Assembly: GCA_037039925.1 (NCBI GenBank)
Contig: JAXRKP010000819.1
Location: forward strand, 53,501 to 117,500
Direction: 5' to 3'
Length of the DNA: 64,000 bases
DNA from: Doris montereyensis
Taxonomy: Eukaryota > Mollusca > Gastropoda > Nudibranchia > Dorididae
Below are positions 1 through 25,600 of this stretch, one piece after another (position 1 is the first letter of the stretch; every line of letters begins with the position of its first letter). The notes beneath the pieces were generated by a model. It saw nothing but the letters and a program-made list of their open reading frames with translations, did no database searches and was not told the DNA's origin. A program made the translations under genes and the position numbers.

Positions 1-338
1 AGATAGATAGAGTATTAGATAGATAGATAGATTATTAGATATATAGATAGATGGATAGATAGATTATTAGATAGATAGATAGATTATTAGATAGATAGAT
101 TATTATATAGATAAATAAGTAGAGATAGATATAGAGATAGATAGAGATAGAGAGAGAGATAGATATATAGAGAGATAGATAGATGGCTAGATAGAGAGAT
201 AGATAGGTAGGTAGGAGGATATATAGATGGATATGTAGGGAGGAAGATAGAGAGATAGATAGAAAGATGGATATATAGATAGGTAGGTAGATGGATAGAT
301 AGATATGTAGGTAGATACAAATGTAGATAGATATAGGT

Positions 339-417
<79 letters not shown>

Positions 418-785
418 ATAAATAGAGAGATATATAGATAGATTGATAGATAGATAGAGAGAGATAAACAGATAAGTAGATAGATAGAGAGATAGATAGA
501 TAAATAGGTTGATAGATATATATATAGATAGAGGTAGATAGATAGAGATAGATTGGTAGATACACAGATATATATATATATATATATATAGATAAAGAGA
601 CAGATAGATAGATAGAGAGATAGATAGGTAAATAGATTGATAGAGAGATAGCTAGATAGGGTTGATAGATAGATAAAGAGATAGATAGGTAGGTAGACAG
701 ATAAATATATAAAAAGAGAGATATATAGATAAAGAGATGGATAGATAGGTAAATAGATAGATAGGTAGGGAGGAAGATAGATAAG
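1..785. repeat. Imperfect GATA-type microsatellite with AT core
   Basis: Imperfect TAGA/GATA repeats cover the left end of the window, with an (AT)n block at about 340-415 and a shorter one near 570-590. Long open frames here translate only to Leu/Ile/Tyr/Ser repeats and are not genes. It lies in a DYNC2I1 intron. Confidence 0.95.
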
Positions 786-905
786 TAAATAGATGAGGCG
801 TTGTAGTTGAACCGTAGTGTTGTGAGTTTGTATCCACAACGACACAGGTTCAAGCCCCACTGCTGGCACAGGTGGGGGGGGGGGGGGGGGGGGGGGGTTC
901 ACAAC
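785..905 (+). mobile_element. SINE-E head (tRNA-like), poly-G interrupted
   Basis: A tRNA-like segment has B box GGTTCAAGCCCC (848-859) followed by a G run of more than 20 bases. A second copy at 3115-3215 shares the head up to GGCCCAGGTGGGG, which shows it is a dispersed family. Confidence 0.6.
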
Positions 906-1115
906 AAAGATAGGTTGGTAGATAGATGTGTAGATAGGGTTTTGTTTATCATTTCATCATTTTACTTATCTTTTGTATCAATTTACTCTCTTGTATATCA
1001 TTTCAAAGACATATTCACAATCTTTATTATTTTTTTATTTAAATAAAAAAATGTTTTTATCTCATCATTTATTTATTTATGTATTCATTTGTGTATTTAA
1101 ATTTCTTTATTGCAG

Positions 1116-14391
<13,276 letters not shown>

Positions 14392-14777
14392 AAAACTGTT
14401 AACACAAGTGACAGACTGGCAGGGAAGTGGAAAAGGGAATGGCTAAACTGTGTAGATGATTTAGAGTAGGATCTTAGACGGATTGTTATTTATTGTTTAT
14501 TTTCAGATGCCAGTATACTTCTTTTCCTTCTAGGTAGCATGTCCTTTCAGCAGAGTGCAACTTTCCTAACAGGGCCTCTGAAAAAAAATCTCTCCTGAGC
14601 CATGCGTCCAGCTTTAGAGACAGTAGGTACAGGTTGTTCCATGATATCTTTATGACTCCTATCTTCTTTTCTGGCATTTTCCGCCCCGTTTTTCAAAACA
14701 TTTTCTATAAAAACAGATGCCTCTTTTCCAAACTATTTCGCCTCTCTATGTGGCCAAAGTATTTGATTTTCCTTGCT

Positions 14778-15455
14778 CTGGTTAGTTGTATCAAGGAGCC
14801 CATTTTCTAGTTGTATCAAGGAGCCCATTTTCTAGTTGTATCAAGGAGCCCATTTTCCTATTTGTATCAAAGCCCATTTTAGTTGCCCATTTTCTAGTTG
14901 TATCAAGAAGCCCATTTTCTAGTTGTATCAAAGGGAGCCCATTTTAGTTCTATCAAGGAGCCCATTTTCTAGTTGTATCAAAGAGCCCCTTTTCTAGTTG
15001 TATCAAGGGGCCCATTTTTTAGTTGTATCAAGGAGCTCATTTTTTAGTTGAATCAAGGAGCCCATTTTCTAGTTGTATCAAGGAGCCCATTTTCTAATTG
15101 TATCAAGGAGCCCATTTTTAGTTTTATCAAGGAGCCCATTTTCTAGTTGTATCAAGGAGCCCATTTTCTAGTTGAATCAAAGGAGCCCATTTTTTAGTTG
15201 TATCAAAGGAGCCCATTTTTTTATTGTATCAAAGAGCCCATTTTTTAGTTGTATCAAGGAGCCCATTTTCTAGTTTGTCAAGGGGCCCATTTTTTAGTTG
15301 TATTAAGGAGCTCATTTTTTAGTTGAATCAAGGAGCCCATTTTCTAGTTGTATCAAGGAGCCCATTTTCTAGTTGTATCAAGGAGCCCATTTTCTAGTTG
15401 AATCAAGGAGCCCATTTTTTAGTTGAATCAAGGACTAAGGAGCCCATTTTTAAAC
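14778..15455. repeat. 25-bp minisatellite downstream of DYNC2I1
   Basis: About 27 units of TAGTTGTATCAAGGAGCCCA plus a short T-rich end. Units vary mainly in T-run length. It starts about 390 bases past the stop and may lie in the 3' untranslated region, because AATAAA motifs occur just after it at 15539 and 15563. Confidence 0.93.
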
Positions 15456-15538
15456 ATTTCTAACTCTTTCAAAATTGACACGTTTGTTTTTTACTTTTGA
15501 GTCCATGGTCCCTTTAGTAAGCCTTCTCTATAAGATGA

Positions 15539-15568
15539 AATAAATTTATATTGAGTTGGGTGAATAAA
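15539..15568 (+). terminator. Candidate DYNC2I1 polyadenylation signals
   Basis: Two AATAAA hexamers (15539-15544 and 15563-15568) are the first on this strand after the stop at 14391. Use would give a long 3' UTR containing the 25-bp array. Weak support. Confidence 0.3.
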
Positions 15569-16490
15569 CTCAACCGGCTGTATGAACTGATAAATCTTGG
15601 AAAAATGACTCTTTCTTGTATTTTCCAGCTATGCTTTGATGGCTTTATCTTACCTCATTCGCAAAATTTGTATGGTGTATAATATTCTGCTGATAAAACC
15701 TTAAATGGGTACCAATGTCCTTTTTGTTTTGTACTGGGGTTTGGGGTTTATTTTAGATATAAAAATGTGTGGATATTGTATTATTCATATATCATTGTGT
15801 GTTTTTTTCATTGAGTAAACACACAGCATGCAATGATTTATTTGTCAGGAAGATTTTTTCAGGGCATTTTTAAGGGAACTGTACAGAGAAGAGTTTACAA
15901 TTGAAATATTCAAACTTTTATCTCATAGCATTCTTTTTAAGAGAATTTTTTTATTATTCAAATTTTGTACCCTGGCCATATTCTGAAATATTATTTAATG
16001 AGATTTGTTCGCTAGTGAGTGGAATTTTGCAAAATCACAAATTCGATAAAACACTGAAGACATATGATGAGTCATTCAGGAGGAATCAATCCATCTGGAA
16101 AACAGTCAGCTATTTCTTGGTCACCAGACATGAACAATCATCACGTCATGTCCTATGTGAAATGGGGTTTTTTTCAATCAAAAAAAGATCAAAGGCTGGA
16201 AAACTCATTATTAGAAATATTTGTTCTCAAATGTAGAATAATAGTCGCATTAATTGTTCCGCAGTTGAATCATTCATTCATTGTCACTGTTGTTTACAAA
16301 TGTTGAAAATCCTTGAAATTTGTTGTTGCTTATTTTAGAAAGTATAAGCTACCGTACTGTAAATGTAACTCACCATGAAATATTTTTATGTTTGATATTA
16401 CAAGTTTAATTTATTCATCTTTTAGTCTTTTTTCTTCGCTTTTAATGCTGTAAGAGTATTAGAGGACCAAAACGCCTATGGAAAAATATA
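15569..16490. other. Intergenic AT-rich sequence
   Basis: No recognisable gene, RNA or repeat is seen; open frames here are short and resemble nothing known to me. Confidence 0.5.
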
Positions 16491-16497
16491 TGCATGA

Positions 16498-16545
16498 GAG
16501 AGAAAAGAGAGAGAAAGAGAGAGAGAGAGAAAGAAAGAGAGAGAA

Positions 16546-16630
<85 letters not shown>
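16498..16630. repeat. (GA)n microsatellite
   Basis: Imperfect, then perfect, GA repeats between DYNC2I1 and MLX, directly followed by a SINE-A fragment. Confidence 0.97.
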
Positions 16631-16631
<1 letters not shown>

Positions 16632-16644
16632 AATAATCTTTTTG

Positions 16645-16850
16645 TAGTTTTGGTAGCATAGTGATAGACTCAGACTTTGGATTGTGAGGTTTTTGGTTCA
16701 TACCCTGGCACTGGTAGGTCTGACATTGAATTCCTTAGAAAAAATGCCAAACACACATTTCCCCACTTGATTTCGGGTGCAAATGGGTCCCAATACCAGT
16801 TGCAGACTAAAACCTACGACTGAATTTTGTCCCGGTATTTTTTTACTTTC
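16645..16850 (+). mobile_element. SINE-A copy, diverged, forward
   Basis: It has a tRNA-like head (TAGCATAGTGATAGACTCAG, TTGGTTCATACCC) and then the family's GCAAATGGGT core and ACTAAAACCTACGACTGA segment. The 3' half is missing. Confidence 0.65.
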
Positions 16851-19200
16851 TAAAGTTCTATCTAAGGTTGTGATTTAGATTTGAATTATTGAAGAAGAGA
16901 AAAGAGAAAACTGCTTCTCTGTTTCAATTCTTTTGGCAAAGAATTCATATCCTTTATTCAATATCAATTCAAAGCCCGAGTAAACTCAAATTATAAATGT
17001 AATACGTAAGCCTCACATATATATTTGCTTTAAATTAAACAGCATGGACGCTCAAGTCAGAAACTACTGATTGTTAGATTTGCTTTGATCAGAGGGATTG
17101 TCCCTGTCCCCCCCAGCCTCCTTCCTCAAATCGAATTCAGGTTTTTTTCCACATCATTTTCAAAGTCGTTTTGTGTCATGCCAGCTCTATGTCCAGCTGC
17201 AAAACACAAAATGAAGTGGCCATGGCATCGGCTAACTGGCATTTTTACTTTGGTGACATTTGCAAAGTGAAGCAAGGGAAAAGCGTACCTGTTTGAGTGC
17301 CTCAACCGCTATTGGTCAAACTTGGTCCTTTCTCACTGTCTCCTTCCCATGTAGTTTCTTATATCTCAGTAGTAAATATTCTGAACTTGAGAAATTTCAT
17401 TGTGCCTTCTGTAAGATTCCTTACTGTTACATATGCTCTAGAAGATTTCAGCCCTGTATGTCAGCTGAGGCCATTGGAAGATTTCAGAATTGCTGCCACT
17501 AAAATGGGCATTAGAGAACTTTAGTGACCAATGAATTTGAGAGAATTCATAGTACTTTTCTGCTAACCTAAAACTCAAATTGAGACTCGTTTTAGATTAG
17601 TGTATACACATATTGGCCTAGTAAAACGAACAATCGTTTTTTTTTAAATCTTTATTTATTCCTCTTCCTTTACATTATCTGTAGTGTCATACAGCAATTA
17701 TTTTTATTATATTATAATTTCTGACAGGGACCAATTTACGAAGTAAATTTATAATTTTGAAATATCTATATATTATATTTTGTTAACAGAGACAAATGTT
17801 ACTATGGCTTTAATCTGTGATAACTTATGTTGACTAAGCGTACAGCTAATCCGTCCTAAATGGGAAAATTGTATGTGAAATGGTATTCCAGTACATGCAG
17901 TTCAGATCTTATATTATTTGAATACATGGATAACTTAATTGTCTTTTTGTCTTTTGCTATGATTTTCTAGTTGATCATTTGTTGGCTTTTATGAATTTGT
18001 ATTTGTCTGTGTTAAAAATCTCTGGTCAAATTATAGAGCAAAATTAATGCTTGCATGCCTTAATAATTTCTCTTTTTTTTTCTTCTTTTTTAAAAAAAAG
18101 TAATTTTAAAACAAAGATCATGAACTGTTATGGACTTCTATAAAATGTCTTTTAAGAGCATGAAAGTAAAAATTAAAATAATTTGAACATTACATCTAGT
18201 TTATCTAATCTTACTGCTGCAGCAGTTTTTCTCTTACAATTTTTGAAAACTTAAAACCAGAAAATTGGTGCAATCTATTTTAAATGCAGCATCACAATAC
18301 AAGTAATCTAGTGCAAATCATGATGCTTTCAATATTTCAAACTGCAGTTAAACCACATTCAACCGCCGTCCAGAACATAATTTATATTTTCTGTTGTTAT
18401 GACAGGCAGTGTTCAGTTATAAAATCAAGTGCCTTGCAAAGCTGCTTTTGCGTCTGGCATTCTGATTGGATGAAAATTTGAGCCCTAAACATAGCTGCCA
18501 ATTAAATTGTTAAAGTGTAGGACAGACTTGCACGGCTCTTGCTGCTTGAACTCTACCCTGTATTCTCTCAGGTGGCATTACTATATTATCTATATGTATT
18601 ACCAATATATTCCACGTTCTCCTATTAATTGTCTCGTAAATTTAAATCTAATGACTGTCTCCATGGAACTCTGTCAAAGTGGCCTTTTTTCTTTTACTAT
18701 TTTGCATTACGGGTACCAATGTGTCAAGACATTTTTTCTCGCACCAGGTAGGTAGAGGCCACTCTCTTTCAAACTTTGTGCACATCAAAAGGAAAACAAA
18801 TCTTACTAATGACCAAGATGATAATATGATAAATAAAACAAGTGGTAGGATGATAATTTCAACGCAAGCCAAATTTATCAGAATTTTGTTTTGTATATCA
18901 CATAAAAGAGTGCAGGTCATATGATATATTATGTCGGGACCCCAACAATTTTAGCTAAGCTACACCTTTCTTTTGAGAAAACTCAGATCAGAGTTTCACT
19001 TTCTGCACTTCTTTCATTAAAACTTCATTTATCTCAACATTTAACATTCAATTGTTTATATTTATAAGCGGTTGTGAGAAAAGCAAACCTGGTACTTGTG
19101 AATTTATTTATTTCCACCCAAAATTTCAGGACCATATTCATCTGGGGTTGTGAGATACATTCAACATGAACAATCAGCATGTACTTATGATCGCTTCTTA
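16851..19200. other. Intergenic unique sequence
   Basis: AT-rich with no recognised coding exon. A region at 17085-17524 has overlapping open frames in two phases but no family resemblance I can name. No RNA gene is seen. Confidence 0.45.
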
Positions 19201-19208
19201 GAAACTGT

Positions 19209-19470
19209 GTGGGGGGGGGGGGGCTCTGTGATTCAGAGGCAAGGTGTCAGCCTCTCAACCAGGTTCAAGTCTCGACAGTTAACAGATTTTCTCAATTTTT
19301 TTTTAGTTAAAGCCAGGTTGGTGAGTCGGCTCCTTTAGTCCTTTAGGGACACATGATGAAAAGGAGGTCCTGTGTGCAGATTACAACATTCTGTGCATGT
19401 TAAAATCCTTTGGCCCAAAAACAAATGAGATCACCGTAGTTGCGGATGTGGGTAAATCAAATCAAATTAG
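19209..19470 (+). mobile_element. SINE-B copy with poly-G at its 5' end
   Basis: After a G run, the head reads GATTCAGAGGCAAGGTGTCAG and CAGGTTCAAGTCTCG (B box). The body contains GTTAAAGCCAGGTTGG, and the copy ends in the family's GGGTAAATCAAATCAAAT. Confidence 0.75.
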
Positions 19471-20300
19471 AAGCTGTGTTGCTTGTTTTTTTGTGGTTTA
19501 TTTTTGTATTTTGTTGACAGACGTTAAACTTATTCAAGGTCTGAGAATACAGAAATGTCCCTAAGGTAAATTCCTCTAACTTTTTCCTGTCAATTTTTTT
19601 TCATTTGTAAAATTTTAATTATGATTATTAATAGCTATTTATTGAAAGATAAACATTAGACTCATTCAATGTTTGAGAATTTATAAACGTCCCATACTGA
19701 GAATATATAAACGTCCCATATTCCTCTAACTCCTTTTGGCCAATTAGACATTTTGAATTTAAGAGATATTGCGTTTGTTGTTATTTATTTTTACAGCTAC
19801 ATGTATATTGTAAAATGAAAAACTTTTTCGGCATGACCTCCTAAGGAAATCTACATGCTGATGACTGATTTGAATGGATTATTGTCTGTTGATCTAAAAG
19901 TATGTATCTATCTGGACACTGAATTGCTTAATAAAAGATCTTTAACTTCTCTGTTTTGCTTTGTGTTTCTTTTCTTTCTTTGTTCTTCTTTTATTTTTTA
20001 GAGATCCAGAATAAGTTTTCTTTCTGCTTTAATTTTCTGTCTTTATGTTTTATTATTTGCATGTGTCTAGTCTTTGAAGTTAAGACCACTTTATTGTAAT
20101 ATATAGCAAAAAAGAGGTGAGGGTAGTAGGAGAGATAAAAGGTACATTTTTGTATATAATTCTTTATTGACTTTCATGCTGTTTTATATTATATTATAAG
20201 AGCCTGCTTTCCGTATTTCTTGATTGTCATATCTGTTCTTCTATATGGAGTGGAGGCTTTGAAGACCATATCAGGGATAATGGAAAAATTCCAATCCTTT
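19471..20300. other. Intergenic sequence with small diverged duplication
   Basis: Segments near 19520-19590 and 19650-19760 share GTTTGAGAAT / CCTCTAACT elements in the same order and are probably an old duplication. Otherwise nothing is recognised. Confidence 0.4.
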
Positions 20301-20312
20301 ATCAATGACTCA

Positions 20313-20535
20313 TAGTTAGCTCGGTTGGTAGCACGCTTTCTTTTCATGGCATGGCGATGAGTGCCGACGCAGAGGTCATGGGTTTGATCCCCATGGTGGC
20401 CAGGATTTTTTTCTGTCTATTCCTTGTATTTGTCTCGTCTTTGTTCCTATGGGGCTTTCACATTATCTTGTGTCATTACATTCACTTCCAACATGCCCCC
20501 TTGCCTCACTGTTTGTCTTTATCTATAATAATATC
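20313..20535 (+). mobile_element. SINE-C copy
   Basis: The head TAGTTAGCTCGGTTGGTAGC, B box GGTTTGATCCCC and the body through TGCCTCACTGTTTGTC match the 2268 copy closely. Confidence 0.85.
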
Positions 20536-20699
20536 GTAGGCCGATGTGTGCACACACAGGATTTCTGTAACGTTTTGGATAAAAATGATCAAACCTTAAT
20601 ACAGCTATTGGGTTATCCCTGGACGAATTAAAGGACACACTAAATACTCATATGATCGCTTCGGCATTTCCCAATTAGGTGTTGACCTTTGAATAGTTA

Positions 20700-21827
<1,128 letters not shown>

Positions 21828-21870
21828 AAAAGATTCGATAATCAGAAAGCTTCGGATACGGAGGGACAAA

Positions 21871-21980
21871 TTACTCGGAACGGAGGTGTTTGGATTATCG
21901 ACACGTGACAAAGTAGTATTGTTATAGACGGTTGTAATTACTCGGAACGGAGAGTGTTTGGATTATCGACACGTGACTGT
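21871..21980 (+). promoter_or_regulatory. Duplicated element with two CACGTG E-boxes upstream of MLX
   Basis: The block TTACTCGGAACGGAG ... GGATTATCGACACGTGAC occurs twice, 66-68 bases apart. CACGTG lies at 21902-21907 and 21970-21975, about 0.7 kb before the MLX start codon. CACGTG is the site class bound by MLX dimers. Promoter function is inference; the duplication is plain. Confidence 0.4.
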
Positions 21981-21984
21981 AGTA

Positions 21985-22025
21985 TAGTTAGTAGTAGTTG
22001 TAGTAGTAGTAGCAGCAGTAGCAGC

Positions 22026-22087
<62 letters not shown>

Positions 22088-22222
22088 AAGTGGTAGTACT
22101 AGTAGTAGTAGTAGTAGTAGTAGTAGCATACATGTAGTAGTGACAGTAGTAGTAGTAGAGTAGTAGTAGTATTAGTAACAGTAGAAGTAGTAGTTGTAGT
22201 AACAGTAGTAGTAGTAGTAGTT

Positions 22223-22282
<60 letters not shown>

Positions 22283-22283
22283 A

Positions 22284-22315
<32 letters not shown>

Positions 22316-22322
22316 ATAATAA

Positions 22323-22366
<44 letters not shown>

Positions 22367-22367
22367 A

Positions 22368-22414
<47 letters not shown>

Positions 22415-22425
22415 TATCCAGTAGT
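21985..22425. repeat. (AGT)n trinucleotide microsatellite upstream of MLX
   Basis: About 430 bp of AGT/GTA units with scattered changes ends about 110-220 bases before the possible MLX start codons. Frames give poly-Ser, poly-Leu or poly-Tyr and are not genes. Confidence 0.97.
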
Positions 22426-22644
22426 AGGCTAGTTGTTGTTTTATTGATGTTGTTTTTGTAAGCACGGTAGGCCTAGTAGCTGTTGTAATCATAGTTGTTG
22501 TACCTATTACCGTAGTAATAGAAGACTTTTGTTTTTTCTGTGACAACTCCACTAAGAGAGACAAACCAAACTCGTCACGTTTCGGGTCAGACAACAAACG
22601 AAGGGAAGAATATCTACACAATTATACAGACATCAAGCAGTGCG

Positions 22645-25600
22645 ATGTCACAAAAGAAAAAAAACCCTGACGAGGATACCACTGAGTATCCTAATGGTAA
22701 GAAAGGTTGCCTCTTTCTTCTATTTATATCTATTTTACCTTTCATTGTCTGAATCTAATGAACCGGGTAACTCGAAGAGTTTTCTTAGTCTTATCATGTT
22801 TTTACTCTTTCTTCGTCTTTTTCTTCTTCTTCCCTCCACCTCTTCCTCTACTACCTCGCCGAAGGTAAAACCAAACCAAATCATAATATCCACCGTCCTC
22901 ATCGTCTCTTCATCAAGATGATTGTTATATTCATGATTCTTCCTTTTGTTTTGATATTTGTCATTGTTTGTTGAAATAATTATCGTAGAAAAGTCAAACT
23001 GAGACAAATCAATTAACCCTTTTTTTACTTTCCTAGTTAAGAAGTTCAATAAATGAATCAATCAAATTCATCAATGAATGATGCTTTCTGGTTATAGGTA
23101 GATGTAGATCTACATGACATACATATTAATATTAATATTATTGTAAATTTCTTACAAACTCATCGATGTGTTATATACATGCATGTATAAAGAAAAAGTC
23201 AACATCAAATCACGTGATAAAAAAATGGCGACTCTTCACTAGAGGTATTGATCGTAGTGCTTGAAAACGGTAGGCTTACGTGTATGCAATAAGGGAACAT
23301 GAATATCACCCTAGAAATACCCTCTTCGTTAAAGATTACTCTAAAACTACTCAATACAAAGATAATAATCTAAGTCTATTATACTTGTCTCTGGTTTCAA
23401 CATAAATAAAAAAAGCTACTAGAGATCTAGATCTAGATCTAGCTAGATCTAGATCTAGATCTAAACCTGATGCCTAATTCATTCTATTGGACAGACACTG
23501 ATTTCACTTCTAAGTGAAACTGAAAGTGTGTTAGTGACATTAGATCTAGAATCTAGTGACGAATCTATCATTTCAGTACTCTTACATAGGCAGTAGACGT
23601 AAATTACGATTTCATCAGAACATAATATAGATCTAGAATCTATCTGTAATGTGTTGTTGAAACCAGCTATAAACTGTAAATATGGTAGGGCCTAGATATA
23701 AAATCACAATGGACAGGTGACAGTCTGATTCCAGTCAATGATGGTACCTACTGATGAAGAGAATTTCACTTGGCTACATGTAGTTGTTTGTAAGATGGTG
23801 TTGTGTATCAATTCGTATTGTTTGTGATGTTGTCACGTAGGGTTCAATTATAAATTCAGGTGCTCCTTAACAATTGATGTACCGCCGACACAAAGAATGG
23901 CTGACCAGATAGAGATCTAATAGGGGAGGACTTCCAATATAAAATATTTATGTTCATATTGAGGTACTGATTTTTTTTTCAACTGGGGATTTTAATTCAA
24001 TATACAGTAAAGATAATACACTTAAACCAAACCATCTTTACATATATTTTTCTAGCGCAGTTCACTGGACAGAAATCATTTTTTAGTTTAGGAATTCCAA
24101 TATTGAGGTACTTTTTCGCTGGTGACTTTAATTCAATATAAAGTAAAGATTTATGACTCAGGATTTCTCTATGGAATATTATGTCTATAAAATGATTTCT
24201 GTCCATTGAAATGTGCTAGAATAATACGTAAAGATGGTTTGATAAGTATTATAGAGAGAGCTTTAAAATATTTCAGGTTAAGGGAGCAGGGTAAGGGATG
24301 GTTGATTGATGGTTAACAATAAAACATGTCTGTTCACCCTAGCAACAAAGCTATTGGTTTCATACATTTCCCCGGCGACCTATGATTGCCTCGGATAGGG
24401 GTTTGGAGGGGGATATGGAGGTTGTTCAGGGGAGGTATGTTTCAGGTTAAGGGAGCAGGGTAAGGGATGGTTGATAGATAGTTAAAATAAAACACGTATG
24501 TTCACCCCTGTTGCCATGCGTTTCCCCGGTGACCTACACTTGCCTCAGATGGGGGTTGGGGGTCGTTCAGGGGGAGCTTCTGTTGCAGGTTAAGGGAGCA
24601 TGGTATGGGATGGTTGATAGACTTTTTCATTTTTACACGCATTAACCAACAATTTTTATAAATAGAAGTCTACACTTGTTACTTTAAATGGAAAGCAACA
24701 TGTGATAGGGATCCATGAATATCAAAGGAAAGAACACAAAAACTTTCCTTTTGTGGGATTTTTTATCTTTTAACAAAATTTCAGCCATTGGTCTTCTCTT
24801 TTTCTTTGTAAGTTATTAAGTACATTGTACCACACTACAAACTTTTCCAACAATCTAATTATCATTTTTACGTCAATCAATCATTATACACAAACTGTGC
24901 ACTTTTTTTGCAAATAAAGTAACATGAACTGGTAAAACGTTTACGAAAAATGTTCATATATATTTTAAAAGAGACAACCGCACTTTTCGGTAACAACATA
25001 TCTCCATAGTCCTAATGCTTCCTTGAACTACATGGTTGGTTTCAGTCTCAGTCCGATAAACGTCTCGGTCCGGTCCCTTGTCATTGTTACATTTGAACTG
25101 CTCGTGTTCATCATTCAGTCAGTCTATCGTCAATCGTTCACTCATTGAACTGCTCGTGTTTTGGCCGTTGTCGTCACAGTCTTCAGTCCCGTCCGTTGTA
25201 ATACTGTCATACGATCTCTGATTGACCGACATCGAATGTAGCTCCTCCACTACCTCTTTATTTTACTTTCTTTCTTTCTTTCTATATCTCCCACAAAAAC
25301 CAAGCCCCGACTTTTTATCTCACCCCTTCAAAATAAACCCTCTTTATTATGTCCCTTGTGTGGTATCCCGACTATGGCAGTCCTTCCTTTTTTAGATACA
25401 ATAATCCATAGAGAAATACAGAGTAGAGCCTGTATAGCCTCCACACAGCAGTCATCTTCTTTCTTTCTCATTGGTTTCACTGTCGGCAAGATATGATTTA
25501 GCATTTTTTCACTGCTCCAACTCTACGGGACTGCCTGGCACACAGCGTCGAAAATCCGTACCTCTTAGTTTCTTCTGCCCGCCAGTTAGGTCATGTTGAC

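Noticed and set aside
35..902. Two ~270-codon minus-strand open frames
   Set aside because: They translate GATA/AT microsatellite into Tyr/Leu/Ser/Ile repeats.
17085..17524. Possible gene from overlapping 60-80-codon frames
   Set aside because: No domain, splice pattern or known family is recognised.
22172..22621. 149-codon poly-Tyr frame on the minus strand
   Set aside because: It is an AGT microsatellite; the end overlaps the MLX 5' region by chance.
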